Shown: positions 34,468-42,763 of the stretch, piece after piece
How positions within the stretch are numbered: the first letter of the stretch is position 1
Layout of the letters: the number at the start of each line of letters is the position of its first letter
Source: an uncultured Lachnospiraceae bacterium
GTDB lineage: Bacteria > Bacillota > Clostridia > Lachnospirales > Lachnospiraceae
NCBI GenBank assembly: GCA_910583615.1
Contig: CAJTXP010000019.1
Span: 9,741-73,740 of the forward strand
Reading direction: 5' to 3'
DNA: 64,000 bases
Notes under the pieces: model-generated
The model's database searches: none
What the model was told of the DNA's origin: nothing
The model's input: only the letters and a program-made list of their open reading frames with translations
Translations under genes and position numbers: made by a program

Positions 34468-35088
34468 ATGCAGCAATTGATAAAGATTACATCCGTACCT
34501 ATGCGTACGATGAGCTACACACAGAATGCCCGTTTGGTCCGCTCTGATTCTGTAGATATGGAAAGAAGAAAAGCTCTGGCCCGGCGTATGTCATTTCACC
34601 GCAATGCCGGCAGAAATTTCATGCCTATGAAAGATATTACAAAAATAAATCGTACGTTTTCCCGGCATCAGACAAATGCCGCGCCAAAGGGTAAAACGCT
34701 CTCCAGGCAGGAAACAGCTTATCGAGCGCAAAACTCTGTTTCCCAGATGGCCGCCAGATCTGGCGCTCCATTGAATGTCGTTTCAACGAATCCTGAAGTT
34801 TCTGATCTGCCAGTCTCTGACAGCAGTTATGCAGAGACAATTGCAGTTGCTGCTTCTTTTCCTGAATCAACAGCCGCAGATATATCAATGGAAAACAGTT
34901 CTTCTTACGCCGCTGAACTCGGAGCTTTGGAAATGAGAGTTGCAAAGGGCGAGCTGACCTTTCTTCCACCTATGGTAATGACTATTGTTACACAGTATCC
35001 GGAACTTCATTTTGAGTATCTGGGTGATTTTAATTATATTCCTCCCCGTAATTCTCAAACAGGAGGAAATATCAATCTAGCCACATAG
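34468..35088 (+). CDS. YviE-position flagellar protein (DUF6470-like)
   Basis: A 206-residue protein at the place where Bacillus has yviE, between flgL and fliW. The N-terminus (LIKITSVPMRTMSYTQNARL) and C-terminus (LTFLPPMVMTIVTQ, then YLGDFNYIPPR) loosely resemble the repeated beta-strand pattern of DUF6470, but the central 100 residues are Ser/Ala-rich and poorly conserved. AAAGGAGAAGC lies upstream. Role unknown; a link to flagellar export or control is inferred from synteny only. Confidence 0.65.
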   Translation: MQQLIKITSVPMRTMSYTQNARLVRSDSVDMERRKALARRMSFHRNAGRNFMPMKDITKINRTFSRHQTNAAPKGKTLSRQETAYRAQNSVSQMAARSGAPLNVVSTNPEVSDLPVSDSSYAETIAVAASFPESTAADISMENSSSYAAELGALEMRVAKGELTFLPPMVMTIVTQYPELHFEYLGDFNYIPPRNSQTGGNINLAT

Positions 35089-35102
35089 GAGTGTTTATAA
35101 AT

Positions 35103-35588
35103 ATGATAATAGAGACTGATTATGGTACTGTAGATTACAGTGAGAAAGATCTTATCACTTTTTCCGACGGACTTTTTGGTTTTCCTGATCTGAAAAGATA
35201 CCTCCTTTTAAGTCTTGATGAGGAAGCTGAAGATAATCTGATGCTTGTGATGATATCCGTTGACGAGCCCCGAATAGGCTTTGTAATTGTCAATCCGCTT
35301 TTTCTCTGTCCGGATTATGCTCCTGTACTGACACCAGAGGAACTTGCATGCCTGGGCGTAAAGGATAACGACGAACTTGCCTATTACGCCATCTGCTCCA
35401 TGCGCAGCAATTATCTGGACAATACAGTAAATCTCAAGTGCCCTGTAGTCATCAATCCAGAGACACACTGCGGGATTCAGGTAATTCTGGAAAATTCTTC
35501 TTATGATTATCGTCATGAAATGCGTTCCTTTCCTGCAGTCGTTGATTCTGCATATGCTGAGGATGAAGGAGCGAATGAAACATGCTGA
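35103..35588 (+). CDS. fliW: Flagellar assembly factor FliW
   Basis: Binds flagellin or CsrA; free flagellin titrates FliW and releases CsrA, which then represses flagellin translation. The 161-residue protein begins MIIETDYGTVDYSEKDLITF and has GLFGFPDLKRYLLL. AYYAICS and NLKCPVVINP follow, all family landmarks. I chose the ATG at 35103 over the GTG at 35091, because the latter overlaps the AGGAG ribosome site. The 3' end overlaps csrA by seven bases, which is typical. Confidence 0.94.
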   Translation: MIIETDYGTVDYSEKDLITFSDGLFGFPDLKRYLLLSLDEEAEDNLMLVMISVDEPRIGFVIVNPLFLCPDYAPVLTPEELACLGVKDNDELAYYAICSMRSNYLDNTVNLKCPVVINPETHCGIQVILENSSYDYRHEMRSFPAVVDSAYAEDEGANETC

Positions 35589-35839
35589 TACTTCGACGTA
35601 AAAAAAATGAAAGTCTTTTGATTGGCGATAACATTCGCATTACGATTGTGGATTGTGCTGGTGACGGCGTCCGGCTTGCGATCGACGCACCAAAACAGAT
35701 CTCCATTTTACGGGAAGAATTATCAGAGGCCGAGCAAAGCAATAAAACGGCTCTGGCTCCCGGCGCTGATTCTGTACTCATGCTTCAATCTATTTTAAAG
35801 CATAAACATGATACGGAAAAGAACCACGAACAAAAATAG
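35582..35839 (+). CDS. csrA: Carbon storage regulator CsrA
   Basis: A post-transcriptional RNA-binding regulator that blocks flagellin translation in Bacillus. The 85-residue protein has MLILRRKKNESLLIGD, VRLAIDAP and the RNA-contacting ILREEL region. Position 5 is Arg where most homologues have Ser or Thr. An extended C-terminal tail (residues 50-85) is present, as in Gram-positive CsrA, where FliW binds nearby. The start overlaps fliW. A candidate target, the flagellin leader, is in the same window. Confidence 0.93.
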   Translation: MLILRRKKNESLLIGDNIRITIVDCAGDGVRLAIDAPKQISILREELSEAEQSNKTALAPGADSVLMLQSILKHKHDTEKNHEQK

Positions 35840-35847
35840 AATCATTC

Positions 35848-35879
35848 AGGGCTTTGTAATCAATCGATTACAAAGCCCT
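35848..35879. terminator. Terminator between csrA and the nucleotidyltransferase gene
   Basis: AGGGCTTTGTAATC and its exact complement GATTACAAAGCCCT (14 bp) around an AATC loop, followed on the plus strand by CTCTTTTTGC. It ends the csrA operon and can serve the converging minus-strand operon, although there the U-run starts about a dozen bases later. Confidence 0.88.
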
Positions 35880-35895
35880 CTCTTTTTGCACTTTA

Positions 35896-37068
35896 TCATC
35901 TCTTCATAATTCTTATAAGCAGTCTGATTCCTCTGGACACCCAAAAAACAGGGAGCAATACCGGCAGTTTTTCCAGTATCGGATAGATAGAAGCCATATA
36001 ATGGTAGTCTGGAAAAATCCACCTGAGAACCCGCATAGCACTTTCAAAGCGCTCTTTCATTTTTGCCTTCAGCTGGCGAATTCGTTCCCCTTTTTTCTCC
36101 TTTTCCAGTTCCTTTCGGACACTCTTCTCCAACTTCAACGCCTGGCTGTCAGTTTCATGATTGATTATGCCTCTTGTGAGCAGCCGCTCCTCCAGAATAT
36201 CATATACTGACATGTCCTCCGGCAATCCATCATAATAAGTATCCTTTCGATCGCCAAACCACATATATGAAATCCGAAGAAGCTTTTCTGCCAGCCCGTC
36301 TATTTCAAAATCCTTCAATCTCTTCTGTACCGCATCCATACGGATCCGGTCCCGGAAGGTCTTATGAAAAACCTGCAGTTCAATAATTTCCCGCATGGTC
36401 ACTTCATCCGTCACGTAACGATATGCAGCTGATGCCATACGGTAAACAAATTCACTTTCTACTGACAGAGCATGGATCCGCTTATAGCCTTCTCTTTCGC
36501 AGGCACTCTCCACCAATCTGCGCATTTCTTTGATATATCTGGCGGCCCGAAAAGGAAACGCATAGTACAATTCTACAGGAATTGCAGAAATTCTGGAAAA
36601 ACGCTCTCCCGTTCCTTCATATGTCGCCTCTACTTCATAACCAAGATCAATCAGATAACCTTTTGCCAGAGTATAGCTTCCTTCATCCAGATAAATCCGA
36701 AGGGGGCTTGTATCCGCCGCCTCCGGAATCCGATAAAATTCGCGAACGATCTCTGAAGTAAGTACGGTACATGAGATATTGCGCGCATCCAGCCATGCCA
36801 GTACTTCTTGAATTGATTCTTTATAATTTTCGCCAAACTGCAGAGACTCCTGATATCTGCCAAAAAAGCGTTCCCGCCACCTTTCAGGCACGGATTCACT
36901 GTAGCCAAGAATTGCCAGATAAACAATATTGGCTACTTTATGATAATCTGCAATACGATACATTCTCTCCCAGTCAATACGGTTAAAATTCACATGCAGC
37001 TCATTCTGGCGAATGATCGAGGACACAATTCCAACCAGGGAACGTCCATCAAACAGCAATTGATTCAT
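35896..37068 (-). CDS. Nucleotidyltransferase-like protein in a flagellar operon
   Basis: A 390-residue cytoplasmic protein with the layout of PF14907-type uncharacterised nucleotidyltransferases: an N-terminal helical part (HKVANIVYLAIL), a central region with LRIYLDEGSYTLAKGYLIDLG, and a helical C-terminus ending in a hydrophobic segment (LPVLLPVFWVSRGIRLL). The DxD pair typical of active enzymes is not obvious, so activity is uncertain. It is the last gene of the fliD-fliS-fliS group. Such genes occur in surface-glycan loci, so a link to the glycosylation genes beyond fliD is plausible but unproven. Confidence 0.55.
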   Translation of the reverse strand: MNQLLFDGRSLVGIVSSIIRQNELHVNFNRIDWERMYRIADYHKVANIVYLAILGYSESVPERWRERFFGRYQESLQFGENYKESIQEVLAWLDARNISCTVLTSEIVREFYRIPEAADTSPLRIYLDEGSYTLAKGYLIDLGYEVEATYEGTGERFSRISAIPVELYYAFPFRAARYIKEMRRLVESACEREGYKRIHALSVESEFVYRMASAAYRYVTDEVTMREIIELQVFHKTFRDRIRMDAVQKRLKDFEIDGLAEKLLRISYMWFGDRKDTYYDGLPEDMSVYDILEERLLTRGIINHETDSQALKLEKSVRKELEKEKKGERIRQLKAKMKERFESAMRVLRWIFPDYHYMASIYPILEKLPVLLPVFWVSRGIRLLIRIMKR

Positions 37069-37085
37069 AGCTCTCCTGCACCCGT

Positions 37086-37499
37086 TTACCGGATCCCTGA
37101 TCCGTAAAATGACTCTTTACCGGCTGCCCTTCGGTTCAGTCTTTCATCGACCGTACGCAGCCTGTCGATCACAGCCTGGGTCTTCCTCCTGATCTCATAG
37201 ATTTTCTTTTCTTCCGGATTCTCTCCGACAGCTTCCTCCGGATCTGACTGAATCAGCATACGTATTTTCCGAAGCGCATCCTTTCCAATACTACTCATCT
37301 GCCAGATCTCATTGGTACACTCGTCAAATCCGGCCATTTCACCTGCACGCATCTGAAGAATCAAGGAAACTGACACATCATCACTGCGGTCCATGGCTTC
37401 TGCCAGTTCACCTGTCAATCGGTCAATCTCCCGCATATAGTTATAGCGTCTTTGAAAAAGGATCATTACCTTTCCCATATCCAGCCCTGTTTCTGCCAT
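37086..37499 (-). CDS. Small helical flagellar chaperone-like protein (FliT-like)
   Basis: A 137-residue, almost wholly alpha-helical protein with no signal peptide or membrane segment. Size, helical content and position directly after two fliS genes and fliD match a FliT-type chaperone for FliD, but no signature motif fixes this. It starts three bases before the preceding fliS stop. Gene order in other Firmicutes (fliD-fliS-fliT) is the main support. Confidence 0.58.
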   Translation of the reverse strand: MAETGLDMGKVMILFQRRYNYMREIDRLTGELAEAMDRSDDVSVSLILQMRAGEMAGFDECTNEIWQMSSIGKDALRKIRMLIQSDPEEAVGENPEEKKIYEIRRKTQAVIDRLRTVDERLNRRAAGKESFYGSGIR

Positions 37500-37502
37500 A
37501 TA

Positions 37503-37907
37503 TTATCCTCTTACTTCTCTCTGCATCGGTATACGTGTGTCCGTCACCTGTCTGCTTGCACTGTCAAAAGCTTCCCGCAGCTCAGAAAGAATGTGGCGAA
37601 TGCGCCCAATCTCATCCAGTCTCCTTTCTCTTCCTGCTCTCACCACGCTGATATCATAAATAAGATATTCATAAATTCTCTTCAAATCCCAGCTGATTTT
37701 ATACTCCATATTCAGGATCTCTATCAAATAACGTATAATCCTTGAGGTTCGTTTCATACAGTCATCAAAATCATTATAATCCTTTTCCTTTAATGACTGT
37801 TCCGCTCTTGTAAGGCGTTTAATGCTCTCGTCAAATAAAAGCAGTAAAAGTTCCCCATTTGACATAGAATAAATACTCTTCTCTTTATATTTACTGTATC
37901 CGTTCAT
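37503..37907 (-). CDS. fliS: Flagellin chaperone FliS, second copy
   Basis: Prevents premature flagellin polymerisation and brings flagellin to the export gate. The 134-residue protein has the FliS pattern: YSMSNGELLLLLFDESIKRL, then RYLIEILNMEYKISWDLKRI and YEYLIYDISVVRAG. It is a close paralogue of the preceding gene and overlaps it by four bases. Compared with the first copy it has a longer C-terminal tail (RQVTDTRIPMQREVRG). Two flagellin genes are present in the window, so a one-to-one pairing is possible. Confidence 0.88.
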   Translation of the reverse strand: MNGYSKYKEKSIYSMSNGELLLLLFDESIKRLTRAEQSLKEKDYNDFDDCMKRTSRIIRYLIEILNMEYKISWDLKRIYEYLIYDISVVRAGRERRLDEIGRIRHILSELREAFDSASRQVTDTRIPMQREVRG

Positions 37908-38299
37908 CTGATCCCTTCCTCAACTTTTTCTTTCTCTACCTGTTTGCCAGCGCCTTCAAATCCCTCACGCAGTTCAGAAAGTATATGGCGAATACGCCCG
38001 ATCTCATCCCGTCTGCTCTCTTTTCCGGCTTTTACGACACTGATATCATAAATAAGATACTCATAGATTCGCTTTAAGTCGCCGCTGACCGAATAATTCA
38101 TATCAAGAATATCCTTCAAATAGCGGACAATCTGAGATACGCGCTGCATACAATCATTAAATTCTTCATAGTTCTTCTCTTCCAGCAGCCGTTCTCCCTT
38201 TGTAAGACGTTCCATTGCTTCATCATACAAAAGCAGCAAAAGCTCCGGACCTGACATGGATTTAATATCTTCTTCACTGTAATTTTTATTTTCGCTCAT
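37904..38299 (-). CDS. fliS: Flagellin chaperone FliS, first copy
   Basis: A 131-residue FliS with MSGPELLLLLYDEAMERL, DILDMNYSVSGDLKRIYEYL and the constant IGRIRHILSELREGF segment. The downstream copy repeats most of this, which points to a tandem duplication. An AGGAGGAAGG site precedes the ATG. A strong hairpin lies between it and fliD. Confidence 0.9.
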   Translation of the reverse strand: MSENKNYSEEDIKSMSGPELLLLLYDEAMERLTKGERLLEEKNYEEFNDCMQRVSQIVRYLKDILDMNYSVSGDLKRIYEYLIYDISVVKAGKESRRDEIGRIRHILSELREGFEGAGKQVEKEKVEEGIR

Positions 38300-38326
38300 C
38301 TAAAACCTTCCTCCTGAAATTTTTTT

Positions 38327-38358
38327 CTGCCGTCCTGTCTTAACCGACAGGACGGCAG
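38327..38358 (-). repeat. 13-bp perfect hairpin between fliD and fliS
   Basis: CTGCCGTCCTGTC and its complement around a six-base loop, 12 bases after the fliD stop. On the minus strand the stem is followed by AAAAAAATTTC, not a U-run, so a terminator is unlikely. It may mark mRNA processing or protect the fliD message. Confidence 0.6.
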
Positions 38359-38370
38359 CAATCTTTAATA

Positions 38371-41073
38371 TCAGCCCGAGATCTGTGAAAGATAACTTGA
38401 CTGGCTGTTAAACTGATTAATCATGCCCTCCATATACGTAAACTGTGAAATATAACGTTCCTGCTGCATCTTCAGCGTTTCCTTAAGACTTGCAAGTGTC
38501 TCATTCATAGTTTTAAGCTGCGTATAAATCTGATTATCCACAAGCGTTGTCGCCTTTTTCGAAGTTCCTGCTATCTCGATCAAAGCACCGTAACTGCCCT
38601 TGGATCCATCGCTGGCATTTTTGGAAGCATAACGGGTGGCATACGGTGTAAACGCCTCATCTACAACTGTAGCCAGACCTTTTGTCACATTCCCGCCGCC
38701 TGTAATAATATTCGACACCAGTTCGGGATCACTGTTCATCGCATTTTTGAAAGCAGTCTCATTGAAGACAAGGGTTCCTCCATCCAGATAATCATCTGAA
38801 TATGTAATTCCAATCTTTTCAAGATCGGCGTAATCAACCCCATTACTCATCAGTGCAGAGAAGATTCCCTGAATATCCGTGCTGAGACCGCGCATGGTAG
38901 AATCACCATATAAGATTCCCTCTTTTGCCTTCGCCTCCCACTTTTCAATCTCCTCACTGGTCATCTCTGCTTTCTGTGCATCCGTCAGCACACCATAGCT
39001 GTTATCCGGACGGGTAGTAATCTGCTTGTTGATCTCTTTCGCCAGTTCATTGAACGCTTCAACAAACTCTTTCACTCTTTCGGTCGTACCATCTACATCG
39101 GCTGCCGCACTGAAAGTAACTGCTGCAGATGTGTCCGGCTTCCATTCTTTGTTATATACCAGATCATATCCGCCCGCACCGTTTTCCGTAACACGATTGC
39201 CTTTATAGTTAACCAGGTTTCCATCCGCATCCTTGTATATCTCGCTGCTGAGAGTCTTATCGCCCTGTACTTCCGTGCCATCCTCCTTATAAAAGATTCT
39301 TTCACCGGTCATACCATCAACCTTAAAATTACCCTCTAACGGTTCTGTGTCATCATATTTTCCGCCAAATACACCCGATACCGTAACATTCAGACCTTCC
39401 AGATCAAATGTATTGGAAGAACGGTCCAGAGTCACATCTCCGCTGCCATAGTTGACAGTAATCACCGCATTCTGCCCCTCCTTAAAACCGGTTCCATCTG
39501 CCCGGCCAAAAAGCTTTTCCGCCAGATCGGACCCCAGCTCAATCTTTCTGCCCTTTCCGGTTTCACTGGATACCAGCATAAACTGACCTGAAGTATCTGA
39601 ATAGGTTGCTTTTACTCCTGCATCTGAAGCATTGATCTGAGACAGAATATCTCTGATGCTGCTGTCTGCCGTAAGTCCTTTTATTTTTACACCATTGATC
39701 ACAAGATCCAGTTCACCGTCCGATACATATGCATCCGTGTCATTTCCCAGCTTTCCTTTCAAAGCAGACTGGGTCAGTTTTCCATCCAGGTTCACTTTAC
39801 TGGATTCTCCATTTGCAATACCCAGATTATGCAGAAGCTCTGTGTTGCCGGATGTTATGGATACCGTACTGGATGTACCAGATGCGCTGTCGTTTCTTGC
39901 AGTAAAAGAAAGTCCGTCAGCACCGACAGTAACTGTAACTGCACCTTCTCCAAATGCATGATTCAGACGTTTTTGCAGATTATCCGCAAAGTCATCCATG
40001 CTTGTAATGTTCTTCGCTTCTTCTTCTGTAACCAGTACAATGTCTTTTTTATTTCCGTCATAGTTAAACGTCAGCTTCTGTCCCGTCATATACTCAAGCG
40101 CTGTTGGTCTGTTAAAAGCGCTGTCATTAAAGCTGACTGTCTGTTTGTCTCTGAAATCAGTAAGCGAAATTCCCTTCGATGTTGCTCCGGAGTCCGCTCC
40201 CGTATCCTCATATCCCAGCGCCTTTAATGCTGTAGAATTATTTCTGATTCCAATGCCTGTGGCTGAAGCACCTGCCTTTTCCTGAATGGTTATGCCGACT
40301 GCATTATTTGATGCGTCACGTTTCACAACAAACTCAACGGACTCGGAAAGCTTTGATTCTCCAACGCTTAACTCATTGCTTTCCATCATCTCGTTCAGCT
40401 GTTTTGACAGCCTGGTATAGAATTCTTCGTCCGTCTCCGTCTCTGCTTTCATGTAGTTGATCGTTCTGGTCTCTGTTTTATTCTCTGCATCATTCCTGTA
40501 TTCATAGGAACCGGCAAATGTGAACGTTGTCTCGTTGCTGGCAGTCCCATCACTGTTATAAATACCGAATACAAGCTGTGTTCCCTCCAAGCTGGAAGAT
40601 ACCCATTCAGTGTCCAGATCCTTCAGATTCGTCTGAAGCGCTGCACTAAATGAATCCGACTCCCGCATGGATGACGTTGCCAGCTGTCTGACAGAAGTAA
40701 TTGACAGATTATCCGCCAGTTCTGACGTTCCGGTTGCCTTGACAAAACAGGTTGACTCATCCCTTCCATGGACAGTGATTACGTTCTTGTCAAAAATGGT
40801 GGAATCTACCAGACTCTTCCCTGAAGAGTAGCTGAGATAATTATCCGACAGATCCAGAATCTTGTCTGTAATGCTCTGATAGGCCCCCTGCTTCCACTCC
40901 AGCTTGGTAATCGCCGCCTGCTGAGCTATTACCCTGTTATTGGCGTGCTGCGTCATCGCCTCGATAATGGAATCCCGGTCAATGCCGGACACCATGCCTC
41001 CGAATCCTCTCAAAGAAGTATTGCCCAGACTGTTTGCACCTGATACGCTGTTTGTACTTGATAAACTTGCCAT
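38371..41073 (-). CDS. fliD: Filament cap protein FliD, extended
   Basis: Flagellar hook-associated protein 2. The N-terminal FliD_N signature is present (LRGFGGMVSGIDRDSIIEAM at residues 22-41). The C-terminal FliD_C part includes EFVEAFNELAKEINKQI and a long terminal helix ending FNSQSSYLSQISG. At 900 residues it is much longer than the 450-700 usual for the family; the extra length is in the central domain (about 300-650), which is exposed on the cap surface. It has AAAGGAGAG before the ATG and a sigma-28-like promoter further up. First gene of the fliD-fliS-fliS-FliT-like-nucleotidyltransferase group. Confidence 0.93.
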   Translation of the reverse strand: MASLSSTNSVSGANSLGNTSLRGFGGMVSGIDRDSIIEAMTQHANNRVIAQQAAITKLEWKQGAYQSITDKILDLSDNYLSYSSGKSLVDSTIFDKNVITVHGRDESTCFVKATGTSELADNLSITSVRQLATSSMRESDSFSAALQTNLKDLDTEWVSSSLEGTQLVFGIYNSDGTASNETTFTFAGSYEYRNDAENKTETRTINYMKAETETDEEFYTRLSKQLNEMMESNELSVGESKLSESVEFVVKRDASNNAVGITIQEKAGASATGIGIRNNSTALKALGYEDTGADSGATSKGISLTDFRDKQTVSFNDSAFNRPTALEYMTGQKLTFNYDGNKKDIVLVTEEEAKNITSMDDFADNLQKRLNHAFGEGAVTVTVGADGLSFTARNDSASGTSSTVSITSGNTELLHNLGIANGESSKVNLDGKLTQSALKGKLGNDTDAYVSDGELDLVINGVKIKGLTADSSIRDILSQINASDAGVKATYSDTSGQFMLVSSETGKGRKIELGSDLAEKLFGRADGTGFKEGQNAVITVNYGSGDVTLDRSSNTFDLEGLNVTVSGVFGGKYDDTEPLEGNFKVDGMTGERIFYKEDGTEVQGDKTLSSEIYKDADGNLVNYKGNRVTENGAGGYDLVYNKEWKPDTSAAVTFSAAADVDGTTERVKEFVEAFNELAKEINKQITTRPDNSYGVLTDAQKAEMTSEEIEKWEAKAKEGILYGDSTMRGLSTDIQGIFSALMSNGVDYADLEKIGITYSDDYLDGGTLVFNETAFKNAMNSDPELVSNIITGGGNVTKGLATVVDEAFTPYATRYASKNASDGSKGSYGALIEIAGTSKKATTLVDNQIYTQLKTMNETLASLKETLKMQQERYISQFTYMEGMINQFNSQSSYLSQISG

Positions 41074-41197
41074 TCTCTCTATTCTCTCCTTTCACTCCAT
41101 CTGCAGTTTACGGTTCTCTGAACTGTTCCTTCACAGATCATCCATAACTGCTCATGCTGTCATGCTTTGAAAAAAATCATTTTTTATCTATACTTAT

Positions 41198-41224
41198 TTA
41201 TCGACGTGTTGTATAATATTATTA
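41198..41224 (-). promoter_or_regulatory. Sigma-28-like promoter of fliD
   Basis: GTCGATAA (41205-41198, minus strand), one base away from GCCGATAA, with TAAT 15 bases upstream (TTAA with a 16-base spacer). It lies 125 bases before the ATG. Confidence 0.5.
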
Positions 41225-41272
41225 ATACTTTGAAAAATCATTTTTATATTCTTTCACTTTGGAGGTACCGTT

Positions 41273-42067
41273 TTGGCTACTATAATTACAGTTTCAAACC
41301 AGAAGGGCGGGGTAGGGAAGACTACTACATCTGCTGCTCTGGCCTCCGGAATCGCACTGACAGGCAAAAACGTCCTTGGAATCGATCTGGATCCACAGGG
41401 CAATCTGGGATTCTGTCTGGGCGGCGGTACAGAGAACCGTTACACGATCCTGGATGTCTTAAACGGCTCTGTTCCGGTACAGGAAGCGCTGGTAGAGAGC
41501 GAAACCTGCGATCTTCTTGTCTCTGATATCAGCCTGAGCAGCAACGGTCTGGAGAGCATTCCCGGCAGACGGGAGTATATCCTGAAGAATGCCATTGCGC
41601 CTGTGATCAATGAATATGACTACGTGATCATTGATACCCCGCCTGCTCTGAACCTTTTGACAGTCAATGCCTATGCCACTTCCGATCATCTGATCATTCC
41701 CATGGCTTCTGATATTCTCAGTCTGGTAGGACTTGCACAGTTGAAGGAAACCATTGAATCCGTACGCAGTACACTGAACCCGGAACTTCATGTTCTCGGA
41801 ATTCTGCTCACCCGATTCAACCGGCGCACCCTTCTGGCACGCGACGTCCTGGATATGGCTACACAGCTTGCTGTGCAGATTGACTCAAAAGTGTTTGAAA
41901 CAAGAATCCGTCCCGGAGTAGCGATCGCAGAGGCGCCAGCCCACGGCGAAAGCATTTTCACATACAATATCCACTCAGGAGCTGTACTGGACTATCTGGA
42001 ATTTATCCGGGAAATCGCACCGGAAATTAACCTGGAACTAAAAAAGGAGGAGTCAGATAATGGCTAA
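41273..42067 (+). CDS. ParA/Soj-like ATPase
   Basis: A 264-residue ATPase of the ParA/MinD family. The deviant Walker A is KGGVGKTTTSA (K11 onward), switch I is IDLDPQGNLG, and Walker B is YVIIDTPPALN. No N-terminal DNA-binding extension and no C-terminal amphipathic membrane helix are seen. The start is a TTG at 41273 with GGAGGT eight bases upstream; no nearby ATG is possible without losing the P-loop. The stop overlaps the ComFB-domain gene. A ParB gene is absent. Placement between fliD and the flagellin glycosylation genes suggests polar placement or counting of a flagellar component, like FlhG or ParC, rather than chromosome segregation; this is inference. Confidence 0.82.
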   Translation: MATIITVSNQKGGVGKTTTSAALASGIALTGKNVLGIDLDPQGNLGFCLGGGTENRYTILDVLNGSVPVQEALVESETCDLLVSDISLSSNGLESIPGRREYILKNAIAPVINEYDYVIIDTPPALNLLTVNAYATSDHLIIPMASDILSLVGLAQLKETIESVRSTLNPELHVLGILLTRFNRRTLLARDVLDMATQLAVQIDSKVFETRIRPGVAIAEAPAHGESIFTYNIHSGAVLDYLEFIREIAPEINLELKKEESDNG

Positions 42068-42671
42068 GAAAACAAATAAAACATCACATATACTGGATCT
42101 GCTGACCAACGGACCGGCTCCGGAGGCGGCTGCACCTAAAAAAGTTACGGTTGTAGACGAAGGAAGCCGCAGCGACAAACTTTCTCAGGACATCCTGAAC
42201 AATCTTTCAGAGGAGCTGGAGAATGAGATCCTTCAGGAACCTGACGGGCAGCCTGTCCCCCCTGTCGACGCTCAGCCTCAGGCACCGGTGCAGATACCGC
42301 GTACAGCATCTGCCCAGAACAGCCCGCAGGCAGATACAGCCCCCGTCGAAGAACTGGATATTGAACTGGAGAATCTGATAGAAGAAGATGATTCGGAAGA
42401 ATACCGTTTTGTCAACGTGATGGAAGAACTGCTCAAACAACAGGATCTGGAGGGCACCATGAAACGGTTCAATGTATGCACCTGTCCGCGCTGCAATGCG
42501 GATGTCCGTGCATTGACGCTGACCGCGCTCCCTGCCAAATATGTGGTGATCGGACAGAATTCCATGTCTCCTGTACTCAATTATTATCAGAATAAATTTA
42601 AGATCCATATGTTGACCGCACTGAACAAAGCGTGCAACACAGTACGGGAGAGACCGCATCATAAGAGATAA
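42060..42671 (+). CDS. ComFB-domain protein paired with ParA-like ATPase
   Basis: A 203-residue protein with a low-complexity acidic N-terminal region (about 20-115, Pro/Gln/Glu-rich) and a C-terminal ComFB domain from about 117: VNVMEELLKQQDLEGTM, then C140, C142 and C145 in CTCPRC, and ALTLTALPAKYVV. ComFB-type proteins from cyanobacteria have been reported as cyclic dinucleotide receptors, so this may sense c-di-GMP or c-di-AMP. The start overlaps the ParA-like gene by eight bases, so the proteins are probably partners. A hairpin follows. Confidence 0.75.
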   Translation: MAKKTNKTSHILDLLTNGPAPEAAAPKKVTVVDEGSRSDKLSQDILNNLSEELENEILQEPDGQPVPPVDAQPQAPVQIPRTASAQNSPQADTAPVEELDIELENLIEEDDSEEYRFVNVMEELLKQQDLEGTMKRFNVCTCPRCNADVRALTLTALPAKYVVIGQNSMSPVLNYYQNKFKIHMLTALNKACNTVRERPHHKR

Positions 42672-42685
42672 ATTCAAACAATATC

Positions 42686-42724
42686 AGGACAGCTGTTTGA
42701 AGTATGCTTTCAGGCAGCTGTCCT
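42686..42724. terminator. Possible bidirectional terminator
   Basis: AGGACAGCTG and CAGCTGTCCT form a 10-bp stem with a 19-base loop, followed by CTCTTTCATG on the plus strand and a moderately T-rich stretch on the minus strand. It separates the ComFB gene from the 3' end of the glycosylation island. Confidence 0.55.
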
Positions 42725-42763
42725 CTTTCATGAAAGTACGAGTATATTTTTTCCTTCTTCCTG

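Noticed and set aside
41212..41217. TATAAT as a vegetative promoter for the ParA-like gene
   Set aside because: The -10 match is good, but no acceptable -35 lies 16-18 bases upstream, and the region is AT-rich, so chance is likely.
41273..42067. ParA-like gene as a plasmid or prophage partition marker
   Set aside because: No ParB, replication or phage gene is nearby; the flanks are chromosomal flagellar genes and the partner is a ComFB-domain gene.
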